NCBI GenBank assembly: GCA_963807675.1
Contig: CAWECP010000002.1
Coordinates: forward strand, 372,001-436,000
Direction: 5' to 3'
Length of the DNA stretch: 64,000 nt
Source: Bog-473 sp963807675
GTDB lineage: Bacteria > Actinomycetota > Acidimicrobiia > Acidimicrobiales > RAAP-2
Shown here: positions 43,191 to 52,029 of the stretch, piece by piece
How the letters are laid out: the number at the start of each line of letters is the position of its first letter
Position numbering within the stretch: the first letter of the stretch is position 1
Notes under the pieces: model-generated
What the model saw: only the letters and a program-made list of their open reading frames with translations
What the model was told of the DNA's origin: nothing
The model's database searches: none
Translations under genes and position numbers: made by a program

Positions 43191-44948
43191 CTAGACCGCA
43201 ATCGTTGAGGACCCTTCGGTAATTCCGTTTTCGTTGAACGTGTCAACGCTGATCCAGTAGTCCACGTCTGCGTTGAGGCTGCGCAGTTCCAGCTGCACCT
43301 GGTCGTACAGAAGCCAGCTGTGATACAGCTTGTTGGGGTCGACGCCGTAGCGCACGTTGTAACCCTGAGCGCCTTCGACGGAGTCCCATTCGATCTTTGC
43401 CGTACGAGCATCGAGTCGTGTGGCTCGTACCGTCGCCTCGCTGGGGAGATCGCCATGGCCTGTTCCGAAAACCCTCAGACCACTGACGGCGAAGGGCGCT
43501 CCGAACGGCAATTCCCCCGCCGTGACTCGGACGTACCGGGCGACCCGAGGCTGTACCAGGCAGAATAGAGCGTGCGGTTTCTCGGCATCGGTGCTACGCG
43601 TGTCCGCGACAACCTGCCACATCGAGCCGTCGAGGGACGTCTCGACAAGCATCTCGGTGGCGCGGGTCGATGGGTCGACTGCCCGAAAGAATCCATTCCT
43701 CTCGGCACCGTCGTGGACCAGATCGGCTCGCTGGGCCAAGTCATGGTCGGCCAGGTTGATTTGAATGGCATGCACCGTGTTCTCATGACCGAGATCGGTA
43801 CAGATCCATTCTCCGGCCGAGTCGGATTCGGCTACCCACCATGTGCGAATGTCCTCGTTGACCGCCAACCCTGGGGGATGCTCGACCAGTGACGATGACG
43901 CCGTGGCGTGCGAGCGATACGACAGCAGCATCCACCCGGCAAAAACCTCACTCCACGGATCGAATCGCCCTTTAGGAACTCGCATCGGGTAGTCAGCAAA
44001 GTTCTGATTGCAGAACAACACCCCGTCCTCATCGAACCCAGCAGGAAATAAGCCCACTCGGCGCTCAAAAAGGAAGTTGATCGAGACACGCATCGTGGAT
44101 GCGTGCCACCAGTTGCCGTACTCATCTTGGAACGTGCTCCCATGACCGGCACCCACGATGAATCCGCCCGGCTTGGACGAGAAAGGGCTATTCACCGAAT
44201 ACTCGAATGGGCCGAGAGGCGACTTCGAGGTCAGGTATCCATCGGCGTAGGTATTGAATTCGGTGCCGGGCGCCGCGTATTGCAAATAGTACGTGCCTTC
44301 ATGCTTGTCCATCCATGCCCCCTCGATGAAGGGACCCTGGCCTACGAGACCCGTGACCTGGCCGCCGATCTCGTGCTGATCTTGGATGTGGTTCTCGCCC
44401 AACTGCTCCCACCCGCGTCGCTCGACGTCGGCGAAGACCAGTTCCGCCCGGTCGCCCACTGTGACGAAGGTCGCCGGGTCGATCCTGGTGCCGTAGAGAG
44501 GCGTCGTATTCGAACATCCCCAGTAGAAGTACACCTTCCCGTCATCGTCCTGGAACAGGTTTGGGTCCCAGAACTCAAACGTTCCCGGCGTGACCTCGAT
44601 GAAGTCATCGTCCAGTGGATTCTCGCTGCGAAAGAAAGGGCATACGCGATTACGGCGTGACGCTGAGATGTACAGCGCCCCGTTGATCTCGCGCACATCG
44701 GGCGCGTAGTCGAGGGCGGGCAGTTTGTCGGTAGGCATAAACGTCCATTCCACGAGGTTCTGAGAGTGCCAGAAGCCTCGTGACATCGACACAAACATGT
44801 AGTACCGCCCGCGGTATCTAACGATTGAGGGGTCAGCTCCTTCTCGAAATACAGCGCGGCGGGTCGAATCGGAATCGAGTCTGAAATCCTGATAGCGGTA
44901 TGCCAGATCCAGGGGATTGCATATAAATCCGACCTCGTCCGCTATCAC
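43191..44948 (-). CDS. GH43-like glycosidase with discoidin-type and fibronectin-III-like C-terminal domains
   Basis: A 585-aa five-bladed beta-propeller glycosidase, likely an arabinofuranosidase or xylosidase-type enzyme. GADPSIVRYRGRYYMFVS supplies the catalytic-base Asp of clan GH-F, with YAPDVREINGALYISAS and FIEGAWMDKHEGTYYLQYA (Glu, probable acid) and HGSTFQDEYGNWWHAS. Residues 340-480 resemble an F5/8 type C module and the end (VRATRLDARTAKIEWDSVEG onward) a fibronectin III domain. No signal peptide is visible. Base composition is unusual: lines 43201-43260 and 44941-45000 have 48% and 53% G+C, compared with 75% in 45241-45300. It is bounded by a 40-bp direct repeat. Both facts suggest recent acquisition. 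Confidence 0.83.
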   Translation of the reverse strand: MIADEVGFICNPLDLAYRYQDFRLDSDSTRRAVFREGADPSIVRYRGRYYMFVSMSRGFWHSQNLVEWTFMPTDKLPALDYAPDVREINGALYISASRRNRVCPFFRSENPLDDDFIEVTPGTFEFWDPNLFQDDDGKVYFYWGCSNTTPLYGTRIDPATFVTVGDRAELVFADVERRGWEQLGENHIQDQHEIGGQVTGLVGQGPFIEGAWMDKHEGTYYLQYAAPGTEFNTYADGYLTSKSPLGPFEYSVNSPFSSKPGGFIVGAGHGSTFQDEYGNWWHASTMRVSINFLFERRVGLFPAGFDEDGVLFCNQNFADYPMRVPKGRFDPWSEVFAGWMLLSYRSHATASSSLVEHPPGLAVNEDIRTWWVAESDSAGEWICTDLGHENTVHAIQINLADHDLAQRADLVHDGAERNGFFRAVDPSTRATEMLVETSLDGSMWQVVADTRSTDAEKPHALFCLVQPRVARYVRVTAGELPFGAPFAVSGLRVFGTGHGDLPSEATVRATRLDARTAKIEWDSVEGAQGYNVRYGVDPNKLYHSWLLYDQVQLELRSLNADVDYWISVDTFNENGITEGSSTIAV

Positions 44949-45034
44949 AGGTATTGCCCCATAAGAGGTCCGGCGTGATCGTCAGCGACTGAGCAATAGA
45001 TTCGGAGACGGCGCATGCTTCGTCGACCAAACCC

Positions 45035-45074
45035 TCAAGCGACGACGGCGAGCACGGCTGACGCCGAGGTGATG
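45035..45074 (-). repeat. Proximal copy of the 40-bp direct repeat, 3' end of thioesterase gene
   Basis: The last 12 codons and stop of the intact thioesterase gene. It is the partner of 43094-43133 (37 of 40 identical), the two lying 1,941 bp apart. An arrangement in which an inserted segment is bordered by a duplicated gene 3' end is typical of site-specific integration that preserves the target gene, but no integrase or terminal inverted repeat is present here. Confidence 0.75.
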
Positions 45075-45901
45075 GCCCGGTCGCCGTTGCCCTCGTCGTG
45101 GATCAGCAAGCGGACGCCGATGCGCCCGCCGTCGGGGGAGGGGTAGGCGGACCCCTCGACCCGGAAGGGTCCGACCTTGCCGCGGGCGAGGAACATCACG
45201 TGCCAGCCCTGGACCTGGAGCCGCCGCGTGCCGGCGACCTCGGAGGCCAGGTCGACGGCGGCCGCCTCCAGCACGACGTGCTGGGGCCCGATGTGAAGCG
45301 CGGCGTCGGGTGAGGCGAACTCGACGGTGAGCGGGGGCAGGACCCAGTGGCCGTCCTCCCGCTTCGAGGCGCCGAACACCTGCCACAGAGGCGGAAGGTC
45401 GGGCGAGTCCTCGATCTCGAGCTTGGTGTCGTCGACGTCCATACGCCCGAGGCCCTCGGGCGGCGTCCCGATGCTGGCACCCTGCCCCTCGATGAAGGCG
45501 AGCACGCGTTCGGGGTCGGCCGCATCGACGATGAGGCAGCGGCCGTAGCCCATCGTCCGGCCCTGGTGGATCAGGCCCGAGTCCCGCACCTCAATCGTCT
45601 GCACGTCGTACCCGGGGTCGAAGATCTGCACCGACGCGATGACGGGGTTGGGCACGGCCGCCATGTCGGTCTGGCAGCCTTCCGGTGACGCGATGGCCAG
45701 CGGGGCCACCATGAGCCCGCCCGCCTCGTTGCGCATGTCGTGGCGGATCCGCACCGTGTTGTCCGCCGGGCCCAGGTTCATGGAGGAGTGGTTGCGGCCG
45801 ATGTAGCGGTAACTGAGGAGCCCGGACCAGCGCCGCTGGAGCTCGGCGCGGTAGGCCTCGGTGTCACCGGCGAGCTCGCGGATGTCGCGCATCTCTGTCA
45901 T
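45035..45901 (-). CDS. Double-hotdog PaaI-like thioesterase family protein
   Basis: A 288-aa protein apparently made of two hotdog domains. The first (about 30-170) has NTVRIRHDMRNEAGGLMVAP and HQGRTMGYGRCLIVDAADPE; the second (about 180-288) has GPFRVEGSAYPSPDGGRIGV and ends GDRAITSASAVLAVVA, the usual final strand of PaaI-type thioesterases. It could hydrolyse an acyl-CoA or act as a non-catalytic CoA-binding or dehydratase-like protein (MaoC-like duplications have similar layout). It is the last gene of the minus-strand operon from 51.2 kb, 18 bases after the reductase stop. Its 3' end is duplicated at 43094. Confidence 0.68.
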   Translation of the reverse strand: MTEMRDIRELAGDTEAYRAELQRRWSGLLSYRYIGRNHSSMNLGPADNTVRIRHDMRNEAGGLMVAPLAIASPEGCQTDMAAVPNPVIASVQIFDPGYDVQTIEVRDSGLIHQGRTMGYGRCLIVDAADPERVLAFIEGQGASIGTPPEGLGRMDVDDTKLEIEDSPDLPPLWQVFGASKREDGHWVLPPLTVEFASPDAALHIGPQHVVLEAAAVDLASEVAGTRRLQVQGWHVMFLARGKVGPFRVEGSAYPSPDGGRIGVRLLIHDEGNGDRAITSASAVLAVVA

Positions 45902-45919
45902 GCGCCCACTCTCGCCGCG

Positions 45920-46991
45920 TCACATCGCCTCGTACTCGACGATGACCGTCTGCCCGGATGGGACGGACTGGCAGGTGAGCACCCAGCCCTCCTCGACTTC
46001 TTCGGGCGTCAGCGCGTTGTTGGCCCGCATGGCCACCGAGCCCTCCTTGAGGAAGGCCATGCAGGTGGCGCAGTTGCCGGCCTCGCACGAGAACGGCGGG
46101 CGGAGTCCGCCGCGCCTGGCCGTTTCGAGCAGCGTGTCGCCCGGCTGGTAGGCGACCTCCACCTTCTTGCCGTTGAGGATGACCGTCACCCGCTCGGGGA
46201 CGTCCGACCCGCCCTCGGACCCGCCGGCCGCCTCGGCCGCGGCGTCCTTCTCCTGCTGCTCCACCAGGAACCGCTCAATGAAGATGCGCTCGGGCCCGAC
46301 GCCGAGCACCTGCAGCGTCGACTCGGCCAGGTCCATGAACGGTCCCGGTCCGCAGATGTAGAAGTCGGCGTCGGTGCCGCTGGCGTAGCCCACGAAAGCG
46401 GCGACGTCGTCCTGGGTCAGGAACCCGCCGTCGGCGTCGAAGTGGTGCCGCACTTCGACTCGGCCGGGATGCTCCGTCGCGAGACCCTCGAGCGCCTCGG
46501 CGAAGATCACCGAGTCGCGGTCGCGGTTGGCGTAGAGCAGCCGGACGGAGCGTTGCGTCGTCGCCAGCACGTGCTTGGCGATGGACATGACAGGCGTGAT
46601 GCCGCTCCCGCCGCACAGGCCCACCACCGGGCGTTCGGCCTCCTGGGGGCAGAACACGCCCGGCCGGCTTGGTCACCTCAATGACGTCGCCGTCCTGGAG
46701 GTGGTCGAGGAACCAGTTGGACACCAGCCCGCCGGCGACCCGCTTCACCGTGACGGTGAGGTCGGCGTCCGTCTCGGGCGCGCTCGACATGGAGTACGAC
46801 CGGAACTGCTCGTCGCCGTCGACGTGGACGCGGAACGTGCAGAACTGGCCCGGCCGGTAGCGGAAGGTCTCGGCCAGCTCGGCGGGGACGTCGAGCACGA
46901 AGGACGCGGCGTCGTGCGTCTCGGTGACGACCTGCTTGACCCGCAGCGCGTGGTAGCCGTGGTCGCGCAGCACGGGGTCGTGGTCGCTCAC
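45920..46991 (-). CDS. KshB-like ferredoxin reductase with C-terminal [2Fe-2S] domain, one frame break
   Basis: An oxygenase reductase of about 357 aa carrying electrons from NAD(P)H through FAD and a plant-type [2Fe-2S] cluster. GTG 46991 starts MSDHDPVLRDHGYHALRVKQ; FAD-binding RSYSMSSAP, NAD(P)-binding VGLCGGSGITPVMSIAKHVL, and the cluster CEAGNCATCMAFLKEG with a distal Cys in WVLTCQSVPSG. An extra G near 46660 (GCCGGGCGTG) shifts the frame; removing it joins VTKPAG to VFCPQEAERPVVG. The domain order FAD-NAD-2Fe2S matches 3-ketosteroid-9alpha-hydroxylase reductase and phenylacetyl-CoA epoxidase reductase. The Rieske oxygenase at 41.3 kb is the natural partner. Its start overlaps the aldehyde dehydrogenase stop (GTGA). 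Confidence 0.87.
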
Positions 46992-48469
46992 GGCGTCGGC
47001 CAGGCCACCGACTTCGTCTCGAGGTACTGGTCGAACCCGGCCAGCCCGTTCTGCCGGCCGATGCCGCTGTGCTTGTAGCCGCCGAAGGGCATGTCGGCCT
47101 GCCCGATCGGCATGCCGCCGTTGACGGAGAAGCTGCCCGTGCGGATGCGCTCGGCCACGCCGAGGGCCCGCTCGAGCGAGCCGGAGAACACGCCGCCCGA
47201 GAGCCCGTAGACGCTGTCGTTGGCGATGCGCACGGCGTCATCATCGTCGTCGAACGGGATGACGACGAGCACCGGACCGAAGATCTCCTCCTGGGCGATG
47301 GTCATGGAGTTGTCGACGTCGGTGAAGAGGGTCGGCTCGACGAACCAGCCCTTGGGCAGGTCGGCCGGTCGCCCGCCCCCGAGAGCGAGCGTCGCTCCCT
47401 CGGCCACCCCCTTCTCGATGTACCCCAGCACCCGCTCGCGCTGCTTGGCCGAGACGACCGGGCCCATGATGACGTCGGGGCGCTGCGGGTCGCCGAAGGC
47501 CACCGACCCCAGCGTGGCCTTGAGGATCTCCACGCCCTCCTCGTAGCGCGAGCGCGGCAGCAGCATCCGGGTCTGAATGGCGCAGCCCTGCCCGGCGTGG
47601 AAGCAGACCTGGACGCCCGACGGGACGGACGACGCGAAGTCGGCGTCGTCGAGCACGATGGTGGCCGACTTGCCGCCGAGCTCGAGGAAGACGCGCTTCA
47701 GCGTCGCCGCGCCCTTCTCCATGATCCGCTTGCCCACGGCCGTGGATCCCGTGAACGAGATCAGGTCGACCTTGGGCGACAACGTCAGCTCCTCGCCGAC
47801 CAGGTGGTCCGACGACGTGACGACGTTGAGCACGCCCGGCGGGAACTCGGTCTGCTCGGCGACGAGTCGCCCGAGCCGGGTGGCGTTCCACGGCGTGTCC
47901 GGCGCCGGCTTCAAAATGACCGTGTTGCCGGTGGCCAGCGCCTGGCCCGAGCTTGTTCAGCGTGACCTCGAGCGGGAAGTTCCACGGGACGATGGCGCCG
48001 ACGACGCCGACGGGCTCCTTCCAGACCTGGCGCGTGTTCGGGATTGCCCCGCCGGTCCATGATGCCGCCCATGTCGCTGCGCCACTCGAACTCGTCCATG
48101 AGCTTGATGGGGTAGCGCAGCGCGCCGTCGAGCGGGATGTCGAGCTGGTTGGCGTGCGTCGTCAGGCGCGGGCAGCCGACCTCGAGGATCAGCTCCTCGC
48201 GCAGCTCCTCGCGCTCCTTCTCCAGCGCGTCTTGCAGCTGGGCCAGGCACTCCTTGCGCCGGTCGCGGTTGGTCGACCAGTCGGTCTCGTCGAAGGCCCG
48301 CCGCGCCGCGTCAATGGCCCGGTGCATCTCGGCGTTCGACGCGTCGGCCACCGGGCCGAGCACCTCCTCGGTGGCCGGGTTGATGTTGTCGAACGTGCTG
48401 GCCCGAATCGGACTCGATGAGCTCGCCGTCGACGAGCATGCGCACTTCGTGGCCGGCTGCTGGCGCCAT
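46988..48469 (-). CDS. NAD(P)-dependent aldehyde dehydrogenase, three frame breaks
   Basis: An aldehyde dehydrogenase of about 490 aa from ATG 48469 (MAPAAGHEVRMLVDGELIES). After removing single extra bases near 48412, 48045 and 47948 it reads STFDNINPATEEVLGPVADA, VPWNFPLEVTLNKLGPALAT, DLISFTGSTAVGKRIMEKGA, RVFLELGGKSATIVLDDADF (active Glu), GQGCAIQTRMLLPRSRYEEG (nucleophile Cys), QEEIFGPVLVVIPFDDDDDA and PFGGYKHSGIGRQNG. All family motifs are intact. It oxidises an aldehyde of the local pathway to the acid that is then CoA-activated. The preceding 128-base spacer contains a hairpin and an A+T-rich possible promoter (GATAAT at about 48507-48512 on the minus strand). Confidence 0.86.
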
Positions 48470-48550
48470 TGCCCACCCCTGTCTGTCCACGGTTTCTCGC
48501 CGGGCGGAAACCTAATTATCAAAAACTGCCATGAGCATAATCGAAGGCCC

Positions 48551-48569
48551 AGCCCGGCCGCGCCGGGCT
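48551..48569 (-). terminator. Stem-loop between acyl-CoA dehydrogenase and aldehyde dehydrogenase genes
   Basis: AGCCCGGC-CGC-GCCGGGCT forms a perfect 8-bp G+C-rich stem with a 3-base loop, 29 bases after the stop of the acyl-CoA dehydrogenase gene and 82 bases before the aldehyde dehydrogenase start. No T run follows immediately; a TTTTT occurs 42 bases downstream of the stem on the minus strand. It could attenuate or end the upstream transcript. Confidence 0.4.
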
Positions 48570-48597
48570 CATCCCTGGGGGGCGCCCGGAATGTGAA

Positions 48598-49552
48598 TCA
48601 GAGCGGCAGGGTCGCCGGCAGCGAGCCGCTCTCGAGCACGCCGGCACCGACGTCCCGCGTCAGGGTGCTTCCCGCCCCGAGCAACTGGTCGAGCACGAAG
48701 GTCCGGCGGACGAATAGGTGGAGCGGGTGCTCGGTCGTGAAGCCGATGCCGGCCAGCACCTGCTGGGCGTGGCGGGCCACCGTGCGGGCCGATCGTCCGG
48801 CCAGGCCCTTGGCCATGGCCGCCGTGGCCGGGCCGGGTTCGTCCCAGGCGGCGGCGACCAGCCCGGCCGCCGCCTCGATCGCCACCAGGCTCTCGGCCAG
48901 GCGGTGGCGGACCGCCTGGAACGTGCTGATGGGGCGCCCGAACTGGATCCGCTCCAGCGCGTGCAGGCGGGCCAGCTCCAGCATGGCCCGGCTGACCCCG
49001 ACCAGCTCGTGGCTCAGCGCCAGCTGGCCGAGGATCACGGCCTCACTCCAATCGGCCGGTGAGGTCGCCAGCCACGTCCACCGTGCCCGAGACCTCGAAG
49101 AGGCCGAGCGATGGATCGAGCCCGCGCACCGGCCGTCGCTCCAGCCCATCCGGCGCCAGCGCGTGCGCGACGGCGCTCTCTCCGGCACGGGGCGACCGCG
49201 ATCACCACCTCGGCGGAGCCCAGGGCTGCCGTGCCCAGCCCCTGCACGGCACAACGGTCACCCTCCCGACGAGCGGGCGGGTCGGACCGGCGGAGCGGCG
49301 GCAGGACGACGGCGACCGGTCCCCAGGCCGCGACTCCCGAGAGCCGCCGCCGAGCAACTGGTCCAGCGCGGACGACGTCACGCCCGCCCGTCCCTGGGCT
49401 TCGAACAGAACCGAGACGGCGGTGCGCCGGTCGTCGGCGAGCGCGTCCGACCAGCCGAGGTCGTCCAGGGCGGCGTCGAGGGCGTCGCCGCTGCATGACT
49501 CGGTGGCGCGGCGGATGCCGCTCTCGAAGAGCTCGCGCTCGGCCGCGTCCAT
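48598..49552 (-). CDS. Acyl-CoA dehydrogenase, short divergent partner subunit, frame-interrupted
   Basis: About 315 aa from ATG 49552 (MDAAERELFESGIRRATESC). The N-terminal part has DALDAALDDLGWSDALADDR; after frame changes near 49337, 49190 and about 49070 the C-terminal part reads EAVILGQLALSHELVGVSRA, HALERIQFGRPISTFQAVRH, RLAESLVAIEAAAGLVAAAW and QQVLAGIGFTTEHPLHLFVR. It lacks the Y-E-G-T catalytic motif, as does the copy at 24.5 kb, and again sits directly next to a fuller acyl-CoA dehydrogenase gene (TGATG overlap). It is probably the structural partner in a heteromeric enzyme. Confidence 0.75.
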
Positions 49553-50694
49553 CACCGGTCGTCCCCGAGGGCCGAGCAGCCGGCGGGCGATGATGTTGCG
49601 CTGGATCTCCGCGCTGCCGCCGTAGATGCTGGCGGCACGGGAGTAGAGGAACTCGTGCCGCCAGCGCTCGCTCGATCGGGTCGTCCCCGAGCAGAACCTC
49701 CGCCCCGAGCCCCTCGACGACGAGATCGAACACCGCCTGTTCCGCTGTAGCCAGGAGCACCTTGTCGATGGACGTCTCCGCCCCCAGGGTCTCGCCCGCC
49801 GCCAGCCGCCGCTGGGTCGTCCGCGACCGCGCCCGGAAGGCGAGCACCATCTGGGCCACCTCGCCGACGGCCGCTGGGTCCAGCGCACCGGCGGGCGCAG
49901 CCGCCACCAGTTGCTCGAGCCGCCGCTGCAGGTAGGCGGCCCGCTGCCAGAGCGCGGTACTGCGCTCGTAGGGAAGTAGGTCCATGGCGATCGACCACCC
50001 GCGGTCGACCTCGCCCAGCAGCCGGTTGAGCGGCACGACCACGTCGTCGAAGAAGACCTCGCAGAACTCAGGGGAGCCGTGCATCGTCTCGATCGGCCGC
50101 ACCGTGATGCCGGGTGTGTCCATGTCGACGAACAACGCCGTGATCCCGCGGTGGGCCGACTCGACCGTGCCGGTGCGCGTCGAGCAGCACGCAGCGCGAC
50201 GCGTACTGGGCCAGGCTCGTCCACACCTTCTGGCCGTTGACCCGCCAACCCTCGTCCGTGCGGGTGGCCCTGCAGGTGAGCGAAGCCAGGTTGCTGCCCG
50301 TGCCCGGCTCCGAGAACCCCTGGCACCAGATCTCGTCGCCGCGGAGGAGCAACGGCACCATCTCCGCCGCCAACTCCTCTGGAGCGAAGTCGATCATGGT
50401 GGGGGCGAGCACCTCGGGCATGGAGTAGATGCCGGGCTCCACCAGTCCCCGTGCAGTGAGCGCTTCGGACATGTAGGCCCGGAGCAGGTTGGAGCCCCCG
50501 AGCCCGCCGACGCGCTCGGGCCAGCCCATGGACATGAAGCCGGCGTCATAGGCCAGTCGCATGACCTTGCGCAGCTGCGCCATCTGGTCGTCGAGAGTCC
50601 CGATACCCTCGAAGGCAGGCGCCAGCTCGGCCGCGTGCTCGTCGAGCCAGTCGTCGACGGCGACCTTGAACGCCGGCGAGATCCAGGACGCCAG
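49552..50694 (-). CDS. Acyl-CoA dehydrogenase, larger partner subunit, frame-interrupted
   Basis: About 380 aa. The open frame reaches back to the TGA of the preceding SnoaL-like gene without ATG, GTG or TTG; CTG 50694 gives ASWISPAFKVAVDDWLDEHA, and the first ATG is 50583, so the start is uncertain. Landmarks: AYDAGFMSMGWPERVGGLGG, CQGFSEPGTGSNLASLTCRA (flavin loop), VNGQKVWTSLAQYASRCVLL, FCEVFFDDVVVPLNRLLGEV and SIYGGSAEIQRNIIARRLLG. The Y-E-G-T Glu is Gly (IYGGSAEIQ), as in the copy at 25.6 kb. Frame breaks lie near 50172, 49655 and 49570; removing one C at the last gives a natural LGDDR end whose TGA overlaps the next ATG. Confidence 0.8.
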
Positions 50695-50700
50695 CGATGG

Positions 50701-51234
50701 TCAGCCGTCCGCCTCGTCGGAGTCGGTCGGCAGTGGCCTCGTCGGATCGTGCGCCTTGCCCGAGTCGCGGGCGCCGCTGCGCCGCTGGAAGGTCATGGCC
50801 CGCGTCTCAAGGCGCCATCCCTTCTCGGTGCGCCGGTAGGTGTCGGTGTACCAGCCGATGCGCATGTCATGGGTCGTCTGGTCGACGAAGCACAGCGTCT
50901 GGTAGCCGGTGCCGGTGTCGCCGTCGAGGTCGAGAACGGGTGTCCCGGTCAGGAAAAGGCCCTTCGGTGCCGCCGCCACCAGGGTGGGGAAGTCCTTGAG
51001 GGTGTAGGTCGACCCGAACGCGCTGTAGGTGCCGTCGGGCGTGAACACATCCATCACGGCCTCGATGTCGTCCTGCGTCATGCCGACGGCGTAGCGGGCG
51101 AGCACCTGCTGGAGGTCGATGATGTCGGCGATGCGGCCCTGGTTCCATAGCGCCCAACGATAACAACGAAGCAAGGCGGTGGAATTGGGAGTGCAGATCG
51201 ATGTACCAGTAGCCCCACTCATGGGGAGAGTCAT
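50701..51234 (-). CDS. SnoaL-like (NTF2-fold) protein
   Basis: A 177-aa protein of the SnoaL/NTF2-like fold. The core reads IADIIDLQQVLARYAVGMTQ, DDIEAVMDVFTPDGTYSAFG, YQTLCFVDQTTHDMRIGWYT and RRTEKGWRLETRAMTFQRRS, the typical cone-shaped alpha+beta pattern. These proteins are small isomerases, hydratases or dehydratases, often in steroid, polyketide and aromatic pathways (ketosteroid isomerase is a relative). Two ATGs (51234 and 51222) are possible and homologues may start later, near GRIADII. It is first in the operon leading to the acyl-CoA dehydrogenase pair, aldehyde dehydrogenase, reductase and thioesterase, and diverges from a TetR gene. Confidence 0.78.
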   Translation of the reverse strand: MTLPMSGATGTSICTPNSTALLRCYRWALWNQGRIADIIDLQQVLARYAVGMTQDDIEAVMDVFTPDGTYSAFGSTYTLKDFPTLVAAAPKGLFLTGTPVLDLDGDTGTGYQTLCFVDQTTHDMRIGWYTDTYRRTEKGWRLETRAMTFQRRSGARDSGKAHDPTRPLPTDSDEADG

Positions 51235-51269
51235 CCTCTCAAATAGGGGGAACCTTGTACACTGGGTCC

Positions 51270-51980
51270 ATGCCCGCCGCTGACAACCCCGCCCCCCCGG
51301 CCGACGCGCCGATGCGCAGGCGGGACCTGGCGGTCGCCCGCTCCCTGGACTCGGCGCGGGTGCGGAGCGAGGGCCGGGTGCAGCGGTTCCTCGACGCCGG
51401 GTTCGAGCTGCTCGCCAGTGCCGACTCCGGCAAGGAGTTCACCGTCCAGGAGGTCGTCGACCGCTCCGGGCAGTCCCTGCGGAGCTTCTACCAGTACTTC
51501 GCGGGGAAGCACGAGCTGCTGCTCGCCCTCTTCGACGAGGCCATCCGCTCGACGGCGGACCGCCTCGAGGAGTTGGTCTACAAGGAGACGACGCCGCTGG
51601 ACCGGCTGCACACCTTCGTCGTCGAGTACTACCGCATGTGCCTTCCAGCACCGAAGGGGCGGGCCTCCAAGAACAACCCGACCCCGGTCATGGCGGAGTT
51701 CTCGCACGAGCTGCTCACCGGCCATCAGGCCGAGGCGTCTCGAGCCTTCGTTCCTCTCGTCGCCCTGGCCGAGAAGATCCTGGCCGACGCGGTCGAGGCG
51801 GGCGTCGTCCGACCCGGCGTCGAACATGAGGAGGACGCCGGCACCCTGCTCTCGACCATCATGTTCAACGCCGCCTACGCGCCGACCATCAGCGGGATCG
51901 AGCGCGACGATGCCGGACGGGCCGCCGAGCAGGTCTGGCAGCTCATTTCGGGCGGCATCGTGGCCGGCGCCGGGTCCTGA
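51270..51980 (+). CDS. TetR-family transcriptional regulator
   Basis: A 236-aa regulator from ATG 51270 (MPAADNPAPPADAPMRRRD); TTG 51255 would add five residues. The HTH is RVQRFLDAGFELLASADSGK, FTVQEVVDRSGQSLRSFYQYFAGKHELL with the recognition helix SLRSFYQYF. The ligand domain is about 140 residues (VMAEFSHELLTGHQAEASRA, TLLSTIMFNAAYAPTISGIE). It diverges from the SnoaL-led catabolic operon over a 35-base spacer, so overlapping promoters and repression of that operon are likely. The spacer includes a TGTACA core (51256-51261) that could be part of its site. Confidence 0.87.
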   Translation: MPAADNPAPPADAPMRRRDLAVARSLDSARVRSEGRVQRFLDAGFELLASADSGKEFTVQEVVDRSGQSLRSFYQYFAGKHELLLALFDEAIRSTADRLEELVYKETTPLDRLHTFVVEYYRMCLPAPKGRASKNNPTPVMAEFSHELLTGHQAEASRAFVPLVALAEKILADAVEAGVVRPGVEHEEDAGTLLSTIMFNAAYAPTISGIERDDAGRAAEQVWQLISGGIVAGAGS

Positions 51981-52029
51981 AGATCCGGACCCGTCGCTGA
52001 CCGAACCGGCCAGCCGGGAAGTCGCCCTG

